Origin: an uncultured Planctomycetota bacterium
GTDB taxonomy: Bacteria; Planctomycetota; Phycisphaerae; UBA1845; Fen-1342
Length of the DNA: 46,761 nt
Assembly (NCBI GenBank): GCA_900696535.1
Contig: CAADGM010000051.1
Span: 1-46,761, forward strand
Direction: 5' to 3'
In this document: positions 1 to 7,887 of the stretch, piece by piece
Position numbering within the stretch: the first letter of the stretch is position 1
Layout of the letters: each line of letters opens with the position of its first letter
Made by a program: the position numbers and the translations under genes
Notes under the pieces: generated by a model
Seen by the model: the letters and a program-made list of their open reading frames with translations, nothing else
Told to the model about the DNA's origin: nothing
Databases searched by the model: none

Positions 1-33
1 CGGACGGCTCAGGTGCCGGTGGGGGCGGGCGTG

Positions 34-258
34 TCAACCGGCCTCGGTCGGTGGCGGCGCTGGAGGCGCAAGCGGCTGGATCTCGAGGTTGCGATAGCTA
101 CCGTCCTGTATGAGCCGCTGCATGTCGACCTGTGCCTCGGGCTCGGTCTCGTAGCGTCCCAGCGTCACGATCAGCCCGTCGCGGGCCTTTCCGCGGATGC
201 GCCATAGCTTCGGCGCGCTGGTGCGCCAGTTCTTCGGCGGTTGCGGCTGAGGGGGCAT
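34..258 (-). CDS. small conserved hypothetical protein
   Basis: A 74-residue protein is read from the ATG at 258. A strong Shine-Dalgarno (GGGAGGA) lies about ten bases upstream, so I prefer this start to the longer in-frame one at 363. The centre (LWRIRGKARDGLIVTLGRYETEPEAQ, described here in part) looks like a small folded domain: a basic/aromatic strand followed by a turn and an acidic helix. The last 15 residues are Pro/Ala-rich. There is no signal peptide or membrane segment. I do not recognise a named family; short proteins that modify a request or parameter with this kind of strand-turn-helix layout are common in planctomycete genomes, but I assign no function. It is transcribed in the same direction as the RRM protein, 462 bp downstream of it. 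Confidence 0.6.
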   Translation of the reverse strand: MPPQPQPPKNWRTSAPKLWRIRGKARDGLIVTLGRYETEPEAQVDMQRLIQDGSYRNLEIQPLAPPAPPPTEAG

Positions 259-720
259 CACTGCGCTCCTCCCGAGACTGCCTCGCCGGCAGCTTTCATG
301 GGTGCGCCGCCCGGCTGCGGCGCCATCCGTCCGAGGACGTCGCTGGACCGGCGCGACCCGCACGCGTGGCTCCCGTTACCTGCGAGGTCCCGCGCAGGGG
401 CCGCCCTGTTGGAGCACGCCGCGGCCTGCCGGCCGGCGGCACGAGCCTCGCTGCCCCGCCGCCAGCGTCGCGAGCCGTGCAGCGGCGACCCGCGCTGTTC
501 CCTTACTTCGCGACTCATGTTCGTTGTTCCTCAAGCGGCCGTGCAAGCGACGTAGCCCGCGACAGAGTCGTACCGCCCGCTCGGGCGGCCCAGGGCGCGC
601 GGCGAGTTGCGAGTCGCACGCGGATCGCGGCGATCGGCCGCGCCCATGGACGCCCGTCCACCGGCGCGGCAGCCTGCGCCGCACGCCGAGGCCACCGTCG
701 AGCGCGGTGCGGCACGCGGC
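259..720. other. 462-bp intergenic region, no convincing gene
   Basis: The short ORFs on both strands here are Arg/Ala/Pro-rich frame shadows without domains or ribosome sites. The only structure I see is a perfect 6-bp hairpin (CCGCCC at 573-578, GGGCGG at 583-588). It has no following T-run, so it is at best a weak terminator for the RRM gene. Confidence 0.5.
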
Positions 721-999
721 TCAGCGACCTCTGTAACCGCCGCCGCGATTCTCCCGCGGCCGGGCTTCGTTCACCGTCAGGGCGCGTTCGCCGTGCATCT
801 TTCCGTTGAGCGCGGCGATGGCGTTCCTGGCCTCTTCGTCGGAGCTCATCTCGACGAAGCCGAAGCCCTTGCCGCGACCGGCGTCGCGGTCCTCGACCAC
901 TTGTGCGCTCTGGACCGTTCCGTGCGCGGCGAAGAGTTTCTGGAGTTCCGAGCTGGTCACGTTGTAGCCCAGGTTTCCGACGTACAGTTTTGTGCTCAT
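721..999 (-). CDS. RRM-domain RNA-binding protein
   Basis: This 92-residue protein is essentially one RNA recognition motif. RNP-2 (LYVGNL) is at residues 5-10 and RNP-1 (KGFGFVEM) at about 44-51, both with the aromatic residues that stack on RNA bases. A short Gly/Arg tail (GGGYRGR) follows, as in bacterial glycine-rich RRM proteins. These are cytoplasmic single-strand RNA binders, often cold-induced in cyanobacteria and planctomycetes. The start has a GAGAG ribosome site (AAGAGAGCAACC before ATG). The gene is divergent from a DEAD-box helicase across a 394-bp shared leader region, which suggests a joint RNA-remodelling or cold-adaptation role (inference). Confidence 0.93.
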   Translation of the reverse strand: MSTKLYVGNLGYNVTSSELQKLFAAHGTVQSAQVVEDRDAGRGKGFGFVEMSSDEEARNAIAALNGKMHGERALTVNEARPRENRGGGYRGR

Positions 1000-1393
1000 G
1001 GTTGCTCTCTTTCACTGGAGCGGGCTGCAATCCGCGGTTTTGCTTTCAGGATGGCGTGTGAAAGCGGCCGAGCTTCCGGCCGGGAAGGCGGGCGGGCGAA
1101 TGAGGTGGTGCGGGACAACGGCGTCGCGTACGACCTGGTCAGCAGGCCAACCGTACTTGAGTATAGCCGGTATTCCCGGCCAGCGACACCGCGAGTGGAA
1201 ACCGCGGTGGTAGCCGGGGGGCACACGTTCGGCATCTCGCCGGCCGATTTGACGCCACGGTCGCGTCCGCGTACCATTCTCCCCGTATCCCGTGGGTAAA
1301 CAGCCATTGGATCGCAGCCAGGTTCCGATGGCTTCAAGCGGCGCGACGCGCGTCCGACACATCCGCGGCCTGGGGCTCTTGAAGAAGGTTCGA
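1000..1393. other. 394-bp divergent promoter and leader region (RRM / helicase)
   Basis: This gap separates two divergent RNA-metabolism genes and holds no credible ORF. A good sigma-70-type promoter for the helicase is at 1249-1277. On the minus strand TATACT (1165-1160) could be a -10 box for the RRM gene, but it has no clear -35. Both imply 5' leaders of 110-150 nt, unusually long and typical of cold-shock mRNAs (inference). Confidence 0.5.
1249..1277 (+). promoter_or_regulatory. candidate sigma-70 promoter of the DEAD-box helicase
   Basis: A TTGACG -35 (1249-1254), a 17-bp spacer and a TACCAT -10 (1272-1277) match consensus at 5/6 and 4/6 positions with ideal spacing. The predicted start near 1284 gives a leader of about 110 nt before the ATG at 1394. 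Confidence 0.45.
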
Positions 1394-2518
1394 ATGCGTT
1401 TTGAAGACCTGCGGCTCAGCGAGCCGCTCCTGCGTGCTGTACGCACGGCAGGGTACTGTACCCCCACCCCTATCCAATCCACGGCCATCCCGCACGTTCT
1501 CGCCGGCCGCGACGTGCTCGGTTGTGCCCAGACGGGCACCGGCAAGACGGCTGCCTTCGCCCTGCCCATTCTCCATCGCCTGAGCGAGAGCGCGCCGCGC
1601 GGGGCCGCGTCGGGTAGCCGGGTCCGCGCCCTCGTCCTGTGTCCTACGCGCGAGCTGGCCCAGCAGATCCATGTCAGCTTTCAGACGTATGGCCAGCACA
1701 CCGGTATTCGGCAAGCGGTCGTCTACGGCGGCGTGAATCAAAGTCCGCAGGTCCGCGCGCTGCGCGCCGGCGTCGATATTCTGACTGCCACGCCGGGACG
1801 CCTGCTCGATCTCTTGAGCCAGCGACTGGTCAGCCTCGACGCGGCCGAGATCCTCGTGCTGGACGAAGCGGACCGCATGCTCGACATGGGTTTCCTGCCG
1901 GACGTTCGGCGGATTCTTGGGCAGGTGCCCCGGCAACGGCAGACGCTGCTCTTCTCCGCCACGATGCCCCGCGCGATCCGCCAACTCGCGGACAGCATCC
2001 TGCACGACGCCGTGCCGGTGCAGGTTGCTCGTGTCTCGTCTCCCGCCGCGACGGTAGCGCACTGGGTGTACCACGTGGAGCAGCCGGAGAAACCCAAACT
2101 GCTCATGCGACTCCTGGCACGCACGCCGCGGTCCCGAGCGCTGGTATTCACGCGCACGAAGCATGGAGCGGACAAGCTCACCCGGCACCTCGTGCAGGCC
2201 GGTGTTCGCGCTGCGGCGCTGCATGGAAACAAGAGTCAAGGCGCCCGCACACGAGCCTTGGCGGAATTCCGGTCCGCGCAGACGCCCGTGCTCGTCGCCA
2301 CCGACATCGCTGCCCGCGGTCTCGACGTGGATGGCATCGCCCAGGTGTTCAACTACGACCTGACGCCTGATCCCGAGACGTACGTGCATCGGATCGGCCG
2401 AACCGGCCGGGCTGGAGCCACCGGCACCGCCGTGTCGTTCTGCTCCACTCAGGAGCGCCCGAACCTGGTCGGGATTGAGCGGCTGCTTCGTGCTGCGCTG
2501 CAACGAGCGACCGCGTAG
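1394..2518 (+). CDS. DEAD-box ATP-dependent RNA helicase, RhlE-type
   Basis: ATP-dependent RNA unwinding enzyme of 374 residues. Motifs occur in order: Q motif (GYCTPTPIQ, 20-28), motif I AQTGTGKT (45-52), PTRELAQQ (84-91), TPGRLLDL (133-140), DEAD (157-160), SAT (188-190), VATDIAARGLD (301-311) and HRIGRTGR (332-339). The protein ends soon after motif VI, so it is a minimal two-RecA-domain core without the basic C-terminal extension of many RhlE proteins. The ATG at 1394 is preceded by GAAGAAGG five bases upstream and begins MRFEDL, as in the family; the in-frame GTG-type start at 1292 adds 34 residues with no family similarity and is rejected. Likely acts in ribosome assembly or mRNA decay at low temperature. 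Confidence 0.95.
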   Translation: MRFEDLRLSEPLLRAVRTAGYCTPTPIQSTAIPHVLAGRDVLGCAQTGTGKTAAFALPILHRLSESAPRGAASGSRVRALVLCPTRELAQQIHVSFQTYGQHTGIRQAVVYGGVNQSPQVRALRAGVDILTATPGRLLDLLSQRLVSLDAAEILVLDEADRMLDMGFLPDVRRILGQVPRQRQTLLFSATMPRAIRQLADSILHDAVPVQVARVSSPAATVAHWVYHVEQPEKPKLLMRLLARTPRSRALVFTRTKHGADKLTRHLVQAGVRAAALHGNKSQGARTRALAEFRSAQTPVLVATDIAARGLDVDGIAQVFNYDLTPDPETYVHRIGRTGRAGATGTAVSFCSTQERPNLVGIERLLRAALQRATA

Positions 2519-2541
2519 CGGTTCCGCGTTTCACGATGACA

Positions 2542-2577
2542 GGGGCGACTCGTGGGTCACAGGATGGCGATCGCCCC
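2542..2577. terminator. possible stem-loop between convergent genes
   Basis: GGGGCGA (2542-2548) and TCGCCCC (2571-2577) form a perfect 7-bp stem in the 233-bp gap between the helicase end and the convergent nuclease-fold gene. The 22-nt loop and absence of a T-run make a terminator role uncertain. Confidence 0.22.
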
Positions 2578-2751
2578 CGGCGCGATGTTGCCAGGCAGGG
2601 CGCCGAGTGGTCGCTATCCTCGATGCTGGCCATCCCGGTGCGACTTGTGCGTCAGGCCCGTGCGGTCGACTGCGCACGTCGATCGGTGCGGACACGCAGT
2701 TCGGTGGCGTCGCGGCTGACGGTTGGGTAGCGCTCGTCGCCCCCCGCCGCG

Positions 2752-4173
2752 CTACCGGCAGCTCGTCCCGATCAGGGCGACGAACGGATCGATGTCGTCG
2801 AACGTGACCTGCCCGTCGCCGCTGGCGTCGCCCGCGAGCCAGGGGCAGTCGGGGTACGGCCAACCCACGCCGCCGGCGTAGCCGAGTGCCTCGACAAAGC
2901 GATCGATGTCGTTGAAGTCCACGACGCCGTCGCAGTTCAGGTCGCCCGGGCAGATGGCCGGGACGAGCGGCAGGACCAGGTCGACGATCACAGGCCGGTG
3001 GTCCGAGGCCATCGGCGAGATTGTGACCGGGTCGGGCAGTTGCGGGTTCGGGTACGGGGCGATCTCCGGTGGGTACCAGGTCGGGAAGTTCTGTAGCGCA
3101 GTGGAGCGGAAGATGAACGCACGACGAAGCGTCGCGATGCTGTCCTGCCAGGCCACGTAGTCGAGCTTCGTACTCCCGTCGCCGAAGGTCGCACGGCTGC
3201 CACTGCGCGGCTCGACCGCGGCGTCGTAGGTCATGTCGCTGCGGTCGCGGTCGGCGCCGTCGGTGCCGCCGTCGAGCTCGGCGCGGGTGATCCAGTCGGC
3301 GGGACCTCGGCGGTTGTTGGTGGCCTCGTCCTCATTCCAGTCGCCGCACAGGACCACGGGCGTGTCTGGGGGGAGGATGGAGGCCACCTGGGGGCTGTCG
3401 TTGATACGGTTGTGGGGGTCGGGCATGCCCGTGCCAGCGCCGTTGAGCAGGTAGTCGATGTAGTAGGCGATGTTCTGGGCGGCGAGCAGGCGCTCCTGCC
3501 GGTCGGCGGCGGTGCTGCCGGCCTTCATGTGCCCGGTCAGCACCATCATGTCGCCGGCGTACGTCGTGTCGGGCAGGTCGATCTCGGCGTTGATGAAGCC
3601 GCGGATGCCGTCGTTGCCGCCAGGAACCCAGGGCACGTTCGGGTCGATGAGCACCGAGTAGATGCGCGGGCGAACGGCCACGGTGTCGCCGTTGAGGTCG
3701 ACGAACGGATAGCGGCTGAGCAGGACATTGCGGTTGAAGCCGTCGCTGACGGTGCTGACGTAGACGTGCGGGAGGTCGTAGCCCGGGGCGTACTTCTGGA
3801 CGTAAGCGGTGACGGGGACGGCGGGGTTCTGGTAGATGTCCGTGCCGCCATACATGAAGAGGCTCAGCACGTGCGTGAGCGTGGCGACGCTGTCGACGCC
3901 GTTGCCCAGGTCACCGACCTCCTGCATGCACAGGACATCGGGCCGGAAGGCGGCGACGATGCGGGCGAGCGCCTGCCAGGCGTTGTAGGACTCGCTCTTC
4001 TCGGCGGTACTGCGAATACCGTCGCGGATGTTGAAGGTCATGATGCGGAAGTCGGTGGGTTCGGTTCGCCCCCATTGGCCCGCGGAGGGATTCCACTGCG
4101 CGACGGCGGGCAGCGCGCCGACGACAAGCAGCAGCAGCGTTGCCCGCCCGATTGTGTATCGCATGCTCCGCAT
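2752..4173 (-). CDS. secreted endonuclease/exonuclease/phosphatase-family protein with dockerin-like C-terminus
   Basis: A 473-residue secreted protein. The signal peptide (1-25) has a cleavage site after AVA. The EEP fold spans about 43-402, with metal/phosphate ligands at N48 (MTFNIRDG), E85 (LCMQEV), H215 (LTGH), D278/N280 (GDWNED) and D391/H392 (SDHRP). These families cleave phosphodiesters or phosphomonoesters; the substrate cannot be read from sequence. Residues 409-466 carry two Ca-binding-type segments (DLNCDGVVDFNDID and DASGDGQVTFDDID), a dockerin-like pair common at the C-termini of Phycisphaerae exported proteins. The start has AGGGAGAG upstream. An alternative is a secreted phosphatase or sphingomyelinase-like enzyme rather than a DNase. 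Confidence 0.88.
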   Translation of the reverse strand: MRSMRYTIGRATLLLLVVGALPAVAQWNPSAGQWGRTEPTDFRIMTFNIRDGIRSTAEKSESYNAWQALARIVAAFRPDVLCMQEVGDLGNGVDSVATLTHVLSLFMYGGTDIYQNPAVPVTAYVQKYAPGYDLPHVYVSTVSDGFNRNVLLSRYPFVDLNGDTVAVRPRIYSVLIDPNVPWVPGGNDGIRGFINAEIDLPDTTYAGDMMVLTGHMKAGSTAADRQERLLAAQNIAYYIDYLLNGAGTGMPDPHNRINDSPQVASILPPDTPVVLCGDWNEDEATNNRRGPADWITRAELDGGTDGADRDRSDMTYDAAVEPRSGSRATFGDGSTKLDYVAWQDSIATLRRAFIFRSTALQNFPTWYPPEIAPYPNPQLPDPVTISPMASDHRPVIVDLVLPLVPAICPGDLNCDGVVDFNDIDRFVEALGYAGGVGWPYPDCPWLAGDASGDGQVTFDDIDPFVALIGTSCR

Positions 4174-4495
4174 CGGTCTCTCCCTTCACTCCAAGCTGGC
4201 CTGCACACCCAACCCCGCCGCGGGGGCCCGGATCATTTGCAGCGGCTTTCGGGCAGGCCGTTGATCATAACGTCCGCCGCGCTGATTCTGGAGTGGGGTG
4301 GCGTGCGGAGTTCTGTGAGCAGCGTAGCGCCGCCCGGTGCTTATCGGGCTACGAAGGGTGCGGCGACGACGATCGGCGGGGTCGCACGGGGAGCCGGGCG
4401 CTCGCGCTGCTTGGCGAGAGGCGCTTGAGTCTCGTACTGAGATCTCGACCCTTCCCCGACGCTTCCCTGAGAGTGTGGGGGCGATCGGACACCGT
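4174..4495. other. 322-bp intergenic region without visible features
   Basis: This lies between the 3' end of the Ser/Thr kinase gene and the start of the exported EEP protein, both on the minus strand. It should contain the EEP promoter, but I find no convincing -35/-10 pair, hairpin with T-run or small ORF. Confidence 0.4.
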
Positions 4496-6394
4496 CTACG
4501 GCACCGCGGCGCCGTGCCGCGCGCGCCACGCCGTCCAGCGGGCCTGCGCGGCCAAGGCCAGGTCGGCGCGCCCCAGCGCCTCATAGGTCTCGATCAGCGC
4601 GACGAAAGTCATCTCGGTGCTCGCTTCGGAGGCGGGGGCATCGCCGGCGAGGCTGTCGAGCGCGGCCGCGGCTTGCTCCAGGAGTGGCGCGGCGCGCTCC
4701 GGTTGCCCGATCGACAGATATGCCCGCCCAATGATCGTGCAGATCGTGGCCTCGACACGACGAGCCGTGTCGTCCGACGCGCCGGACGCGGTCTCGTCGA
4801 TCGGCCACTGGCCAGCGGCGACGCGCGCCGCGGCGGCGTCCAGCAGTTCCTGGGCCGTCGCGCGCGCGGGCTGGTGCGGGTCGACCTGGGCAGCGGTCGC
4901 CAGCAGGTCGCTGAGGAAACGGCCGGCGGCCTCGGCGACGGCGGCCTGCGTGCGGGCGGCGTCCGCCTCGGCTTCTGCTCGCCGACGCTGCTGCGCTTCG
5001 CGCTCGCGTGCGCGGTCAGCGTCGTGGTACGCCTGAGTCTGTTGCCGCTCCGCGAGCCGGGCGCGGTCGCGCTCCCCCAGCGCGTACCACAGCATCGAGG
5101 CCGTGCTGAACAGGCCGAACAGGAGCGTGAGCGCGACGGCGGTGGCCGCCAGGACGGCGGCACGATTGCGCTGCACGAACTTCCGCAGGCGATACCCGGC
5201 CCCGGGCGGACCGGCCAGGACGCGCTCAGTTCGAAGGTGCCGCTCGATGTCCTCTGCGAGCGCGCTGGCCGTGTCGTAGCGGCGTGCGCGATCCTTCTCG
5301 AGGCACTTCATCACGATCCAGTCGAGCTCGCCGCGCAGTTGCCGCATGAGTCCGCGCGGGTCGGTGCGCCGCCGGTCGGCGATTTCGGGCACGGCGGGCG
5401 GCGCGTCCGGGGGCTGTGCCGCGCCGGCACCCCGGGGCCGTGCGACCACTCCCGCGGGCGTGGGCGTTCGGCGGAAGTACGCATCGAGTGACTGCCGCAA
5501 ACCGGACCTCGACGCCGCGCGGGCCAGCGTCCCCAACAAGCCGCGCTCGGCGAGTGCGCTTAGTCGCGTGCTGGGGCGCGGGGGCTCCATCTCGCGCAGG
5601 ATTCGCTGCACCGAGTCGAAGCTCGCGGCGCGCAGCGTGCGTGGCTCGAGCGGCAGCGTGCCGGTGAGCAGCTCGTACAGAAGCACGCCCAGGGCGTACA
5701 CGTCGGTGCGGGTATCGATGTCGGCCGAGGTCAGGTCGGCCTGCTCGGGGCTCATGTCCTCCGGCGTGCCAATGACCTGGCCGAGCTCGGTGCAGACGCT
5801 GCGCGCGTCGGGCGAGCGGTGCATGGCCTTGGCGACGCCGAAGTCGATCACCTTCGGCACGGGCCGGCCGTCGTGGAGCGTGACGAGCACATTGCTGGGC
5901 TTGATGTCGCGGTGGATGAGGCCCTTCTGGTGCGCGTGCTGGATTGCGTGGCAGACGGGGATGAAGAGGCGCAGCCGCTCTGCGATCGTAAGCCGGTGCC
6001 GGTCGCAGAAATCCGTGATCGGCTCACCCACCACGCCCTCCATGACGAAGTACGGGCGGCCGGTCGCGGTCGCGCCGGCGTCGTAGACGGCCGCGACGTT
6101 GGGGTGATTCATCAACGCCAGGGCCTGCCGCTCGGTGTTGAAGCGGGCTACGACCTCAGTCGTGTCCATCCCCAGCTTGACGAGCTTGAGCGCGACGGTG
6201 CGGCGAACGGGGGCCGACTGCTCGGCGAGATAGACGGTGCCCATGCCGCCCTCGCCCAGGACGCGCAGCAGCGTGTACGGGCCGATCTGCTGCGCGGGGC
6301 TGACGGCGCAATGCGGACTGGGTGCCGCACCACCCGCGCCGGCCCCGAACGCGGCAGCCACGGGAGACTCATCACTCTTACGACCGAGTTCCAT
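4496..6394 (-). CDS. membrane-anchored Hanks-type Ser/Thr protein kinase
   Basis: A 632-residue receptor-like kinase. The catalytic domain shows the glycine loop GEGGMG (47-52), ATP lysine K70, Glu88, catalytic loop HRDIKPSN (161-168) and DFG (184-186). The activation-segment end reads [10 protein letters not shown] (209-218), with Asp213 where the family usually has Tyr. A 90-residue insertion before [14 protein letters not shown] (355-368) is typical of planctomycete kinases. One TM helix follows (about 412-438), then an Arg/Glu/Ala-rich coiled coil (441-500) and a short TPR-like tail. Most relatives carry longer C-terminal TPR arrays, so this one is short. The kinase domain is cytoplasmic. 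No cognate phosphatase or obvious target lies nearby. Confidence 0.93.
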   Translation of the reverse strand: MELGRKSDESPVAAAFGAGAGGAAPSPHCAVSPAQQIGPYTLLRVLGEGGMGTVYLAEQSAPVRRTVALKLVKLGMDTTEVVARFNTERQALALMNHPNVAAVYDAGATATGRPYFVMEGVVGEPITDFCDRHRLTIAERLRLFIPVCHAIQHAHQKGLIHRDIKPSNVLVTLHDGRPVPKVIDFGVAKAMHRSPDARSVCTELGQVIGTPEDMSPEQADLTSADIDTRTDVYALGVLLYELLTGTLPLEPRTLRAASFDSVQRILREMEPPRPSTRLSALAERGLLGTLARAASRSGLRQSLDAYFRRTPTPAGVVARPRGAGAAQPPDAPPAVPEIADRRRTDPRGLMRQLRGELDWIVMKCLEKDRARRYDTASALAEDIERHLRTERVLAGPPGAGYRLRKFVQRNRAAVLAATAVALTLLFGLFSTASMLWYALGERDRARLAERQQTQAYHDADRAREREAQQRRRAEAEADAARTQAAVAEAAGRFLSDLLATAAQVDPHQPARATAQELLDAAAARVAAGQWPIDETASGASDDTARRVEATICTIIGRAYLSIGQPERAAPLLEQAAAALDSLAGDAPASEASTEMTFVALIETYEALGRADLALAAQARWTAWRARHGAAVP

Positions 6395-6512
6395 GTACGG
6401 CCCCGCGGTCAGACCCCCCTCGGCTTGCGCACTAGCTTAGCGGCGGGGCTCGAGACGGGATAGGCGAGTTGCTGGCAGTCACGGGTCGGGTGGGCTTCCA
6501 GCCAGCCAGGGC

Positions 6513-6529
6513 GGGCAGGATGCCTGCCC
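6513..6529. repeat. short palindromic hairpin element
   Basis: GGGCAGG (6513-6519), loop ATG, CCTGCCC (6523-6529): a perfect 7-bp inverted repeat ten bases past the stop of the DUF5658-like gene, in the 145-bp gap before the kinase. This kind of 'GGCAGG-CCTGCC' palindrome is reminiscent of dispersed repeats in planctomycete genomes. It could also act as a factor-independent pause or mRNA 3' end. Confidence 0.4.
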
Positions 6530-6539
6530 CACCCCGAGA

Positions 6540-7025
6540 CTACGGCGGCATCTCGATCATGGGGTGCGGCTTGCCGCTGGCGAGACTGTCGAAATACAGA
6601 AACCAGCGTATGGCGAGGTAGACCTCGATCGCCATGAGCAGCCAGCAGGTCCATTCGACCAGCGCGTGGCGGCGAAGTGAGAGCAGAATGACCGTCGCCA
6701 GCCCAAGGAGGCCGAACTTGAAGACCGCGACGGCCAGCGGCGGACCGTCCAGGATCCACGCGGCGATCGGGTTGGCTTCGACGAAGTGGGGCGTGCCCCA
6801 CTCGGAGAGCGTGAAGTAGAAGTCGAAGACGCTGACCACCCAGACCATCCAGAGCGTGAGGAGCACGCGGCGCGAGCGGTTGAGCCACTGCCCGAAGCGC
6901 GCCCGGGGTGCTCCCCGCATGGGCGGTCGGCGGCGAAGCGCGCGTCGGACCCGGACCGGAAACCGGCGCGGGGAAGACGGACGGGATAGTGTGGCCGGAG
7001 AAGAGCTCATCGCATTCGGTTTCAT
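6540..7025 (-). CDS. DUF5658-like three-TM membrane protein
   Basis: From the ATG at 7025 this is 161 residues; the ATG at 7010 is an equally possible start and the Shine-Dalgarno is weak for both. An Arg/Pro-rich cytoplasmic N-terminus precedes three hydrophobic helices: around VLLTLWMVWVVSVFDFYF, PLAVAVFKFGLLGLATVILL and VEWTCWLLMAIEVYLAIRW. The pattern of a TM with D-x-Y/F-T-L, then 'EANPIAAWIL' and a Lys-containing second helix is what I know from DUF5658 proteins. Function is unknown. It is divergent from the STAS protein. The longer in-frame start at 7175 adds low-complexity sequence and is rejected. Confidence 0.7.
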   Translation of the reverse strand: MKPNAMSSSPATLSRPSSPRRFPVRVRRALRRRPPMRGAPRARFGQWLNRSRRVLLTLWMVWVVSVFDFYFTLSEWGTPHFVEANPIAAWILDGPPLAVAVFKFGLLGLATVILLSLRRHALVEWTCWLLMAIEVYLAIRWFLYFDSLASGKPHPMIEMPP

Positions 7026-7356
7026 CGGCGCCAAGGCGTCGCGGCTTCCGTGCCGCGGCGGCGCAGGTACATTCTCGCGGGCGGTCGCATTATTGCATCC
7101 ACCGCGGCCGATATAGCAGCGAATTCGCTCCGGTGCGGCGGTATTGCACCTGGCTCGGGTGGCGCCTGGTGTCACGAAGCGGGCACAGACAAGTACCGAC
7201 GCACGGGGGGATGCTGATAACGCGTTAACCGGGAATTAGCCGCGCTTCGGCAGGGTATCAGCAGAAAACCGTGCGCTATGCGCCGGCAGGTTTCGAATAG
7301 TAGCAGGGTACCGCCGTGCGGATTGCGTTCGCGGGGCGGCCGTGGAGAGGTGCGCG
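7026..7356. promoter_or_regulatory. 331-bp divergent intergenic region with a TAACGCGTTA palindrome
   Basis: This gap between divergent genes is noticeably more AT-rich than its surroundings, as promoter DNA often is. It holds a perfect 10-bp palindrome, TAACGCGTTA (7218-7227), in a good position for an operator of the STAS gene 130 bp away. No ORF or RNA gene is supported. Confidence 0.35.
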
Positions 7357-7821
7357 ATGTTCCGGTATTTGTCGCGCTGGGAAAGAGCGATCGGTCGGCA
7401 ACTGCGTCGGGTTCTCGGAGCCGCCGGAGGGTGGGCCGGGCGTGGCCGTCCGCGCAGCCCGACAAGCGGCTCGATTGCATGTGGGCTGGTCGATCCGGAG
7501 CTGGCGCCGGTCGTGCGGCTTGGCGGTGACCTGCGGAACGACGAGGCTGTCGCGGGCCTGTACCGGCAAGTCGTCCGGCTCGTATCCGCTGGGCTCTCGC
7601 GCGTGGTTGTCGATCTCCAAGGGGTGGTCAGCGCCGACTCGCGCCTGGTGGCCACGCTCGTCAACCTGCACCGCCGGGCGCGCGCGGGGCGGGTGGCACT
7701 CGAGCTGCACGTGTCCCAGCGGCTGCGAGACTGGATCCGTGTCTACCGCGCGGACTGGCTCCTGTCGGCGACGAAGCCGTCGGGCTCGTCGACGGGCGTA
7801 CACCGCCAGGCGGCGGGCTAG
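7357..7821 (+). CDS. STAS-domain protein (anti-anti-sigma-like)
   Basis: The ATG at 7357 sits six bases after GGAGAGG, so I choose it over the GTG at 7342; the protein has 154 residues. After a basic N-terminus, residues of about 50-135 fit a STAS fold: a first strand (VVRLGGDLRND), a helix, the strand VVVDLQGVVSADSRL matching the 'DLSGVxxIDS' phospho-site region, and alternating helices and strands. The Ser in ADSRL is in the position normally phosphorylated in SpoIIAA-like antagonists. No anti-sigma kinase gene is adjacent, so the partner is unknown. Alternatively it could be a structural STAS module linked to envelope transport. Confidence 0.72.
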   Translation: MFRYLSRWERAIGRQLRRVLGAAGGWAGRGRPRSPTSGSIACGLVDPELAPVVRLGGDLRNDEAVAGLYRQVVRLVSAGLSRVVVDLQGVVSADSRLVATLVNLHRRARAGRVALELHVSQRLRDWIRVYRADWLLSATKPSGSSTGVHRQAAG

Positions 7822-7887
7822 ACACCCGCAGCGGCCGTTTCACGGGCCGGTCGCGGCGCGGGGCGGTTCGATTAAACTGCCCCGGCG

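Noticed and set aside
7257-7282. Third copy of the GCTGAAAACC repeat (ATCAGCAGAAAACCGTGC)
   Set aside because: Match is limited to about 15 bases and the palindrome arms are missing; probably chance.
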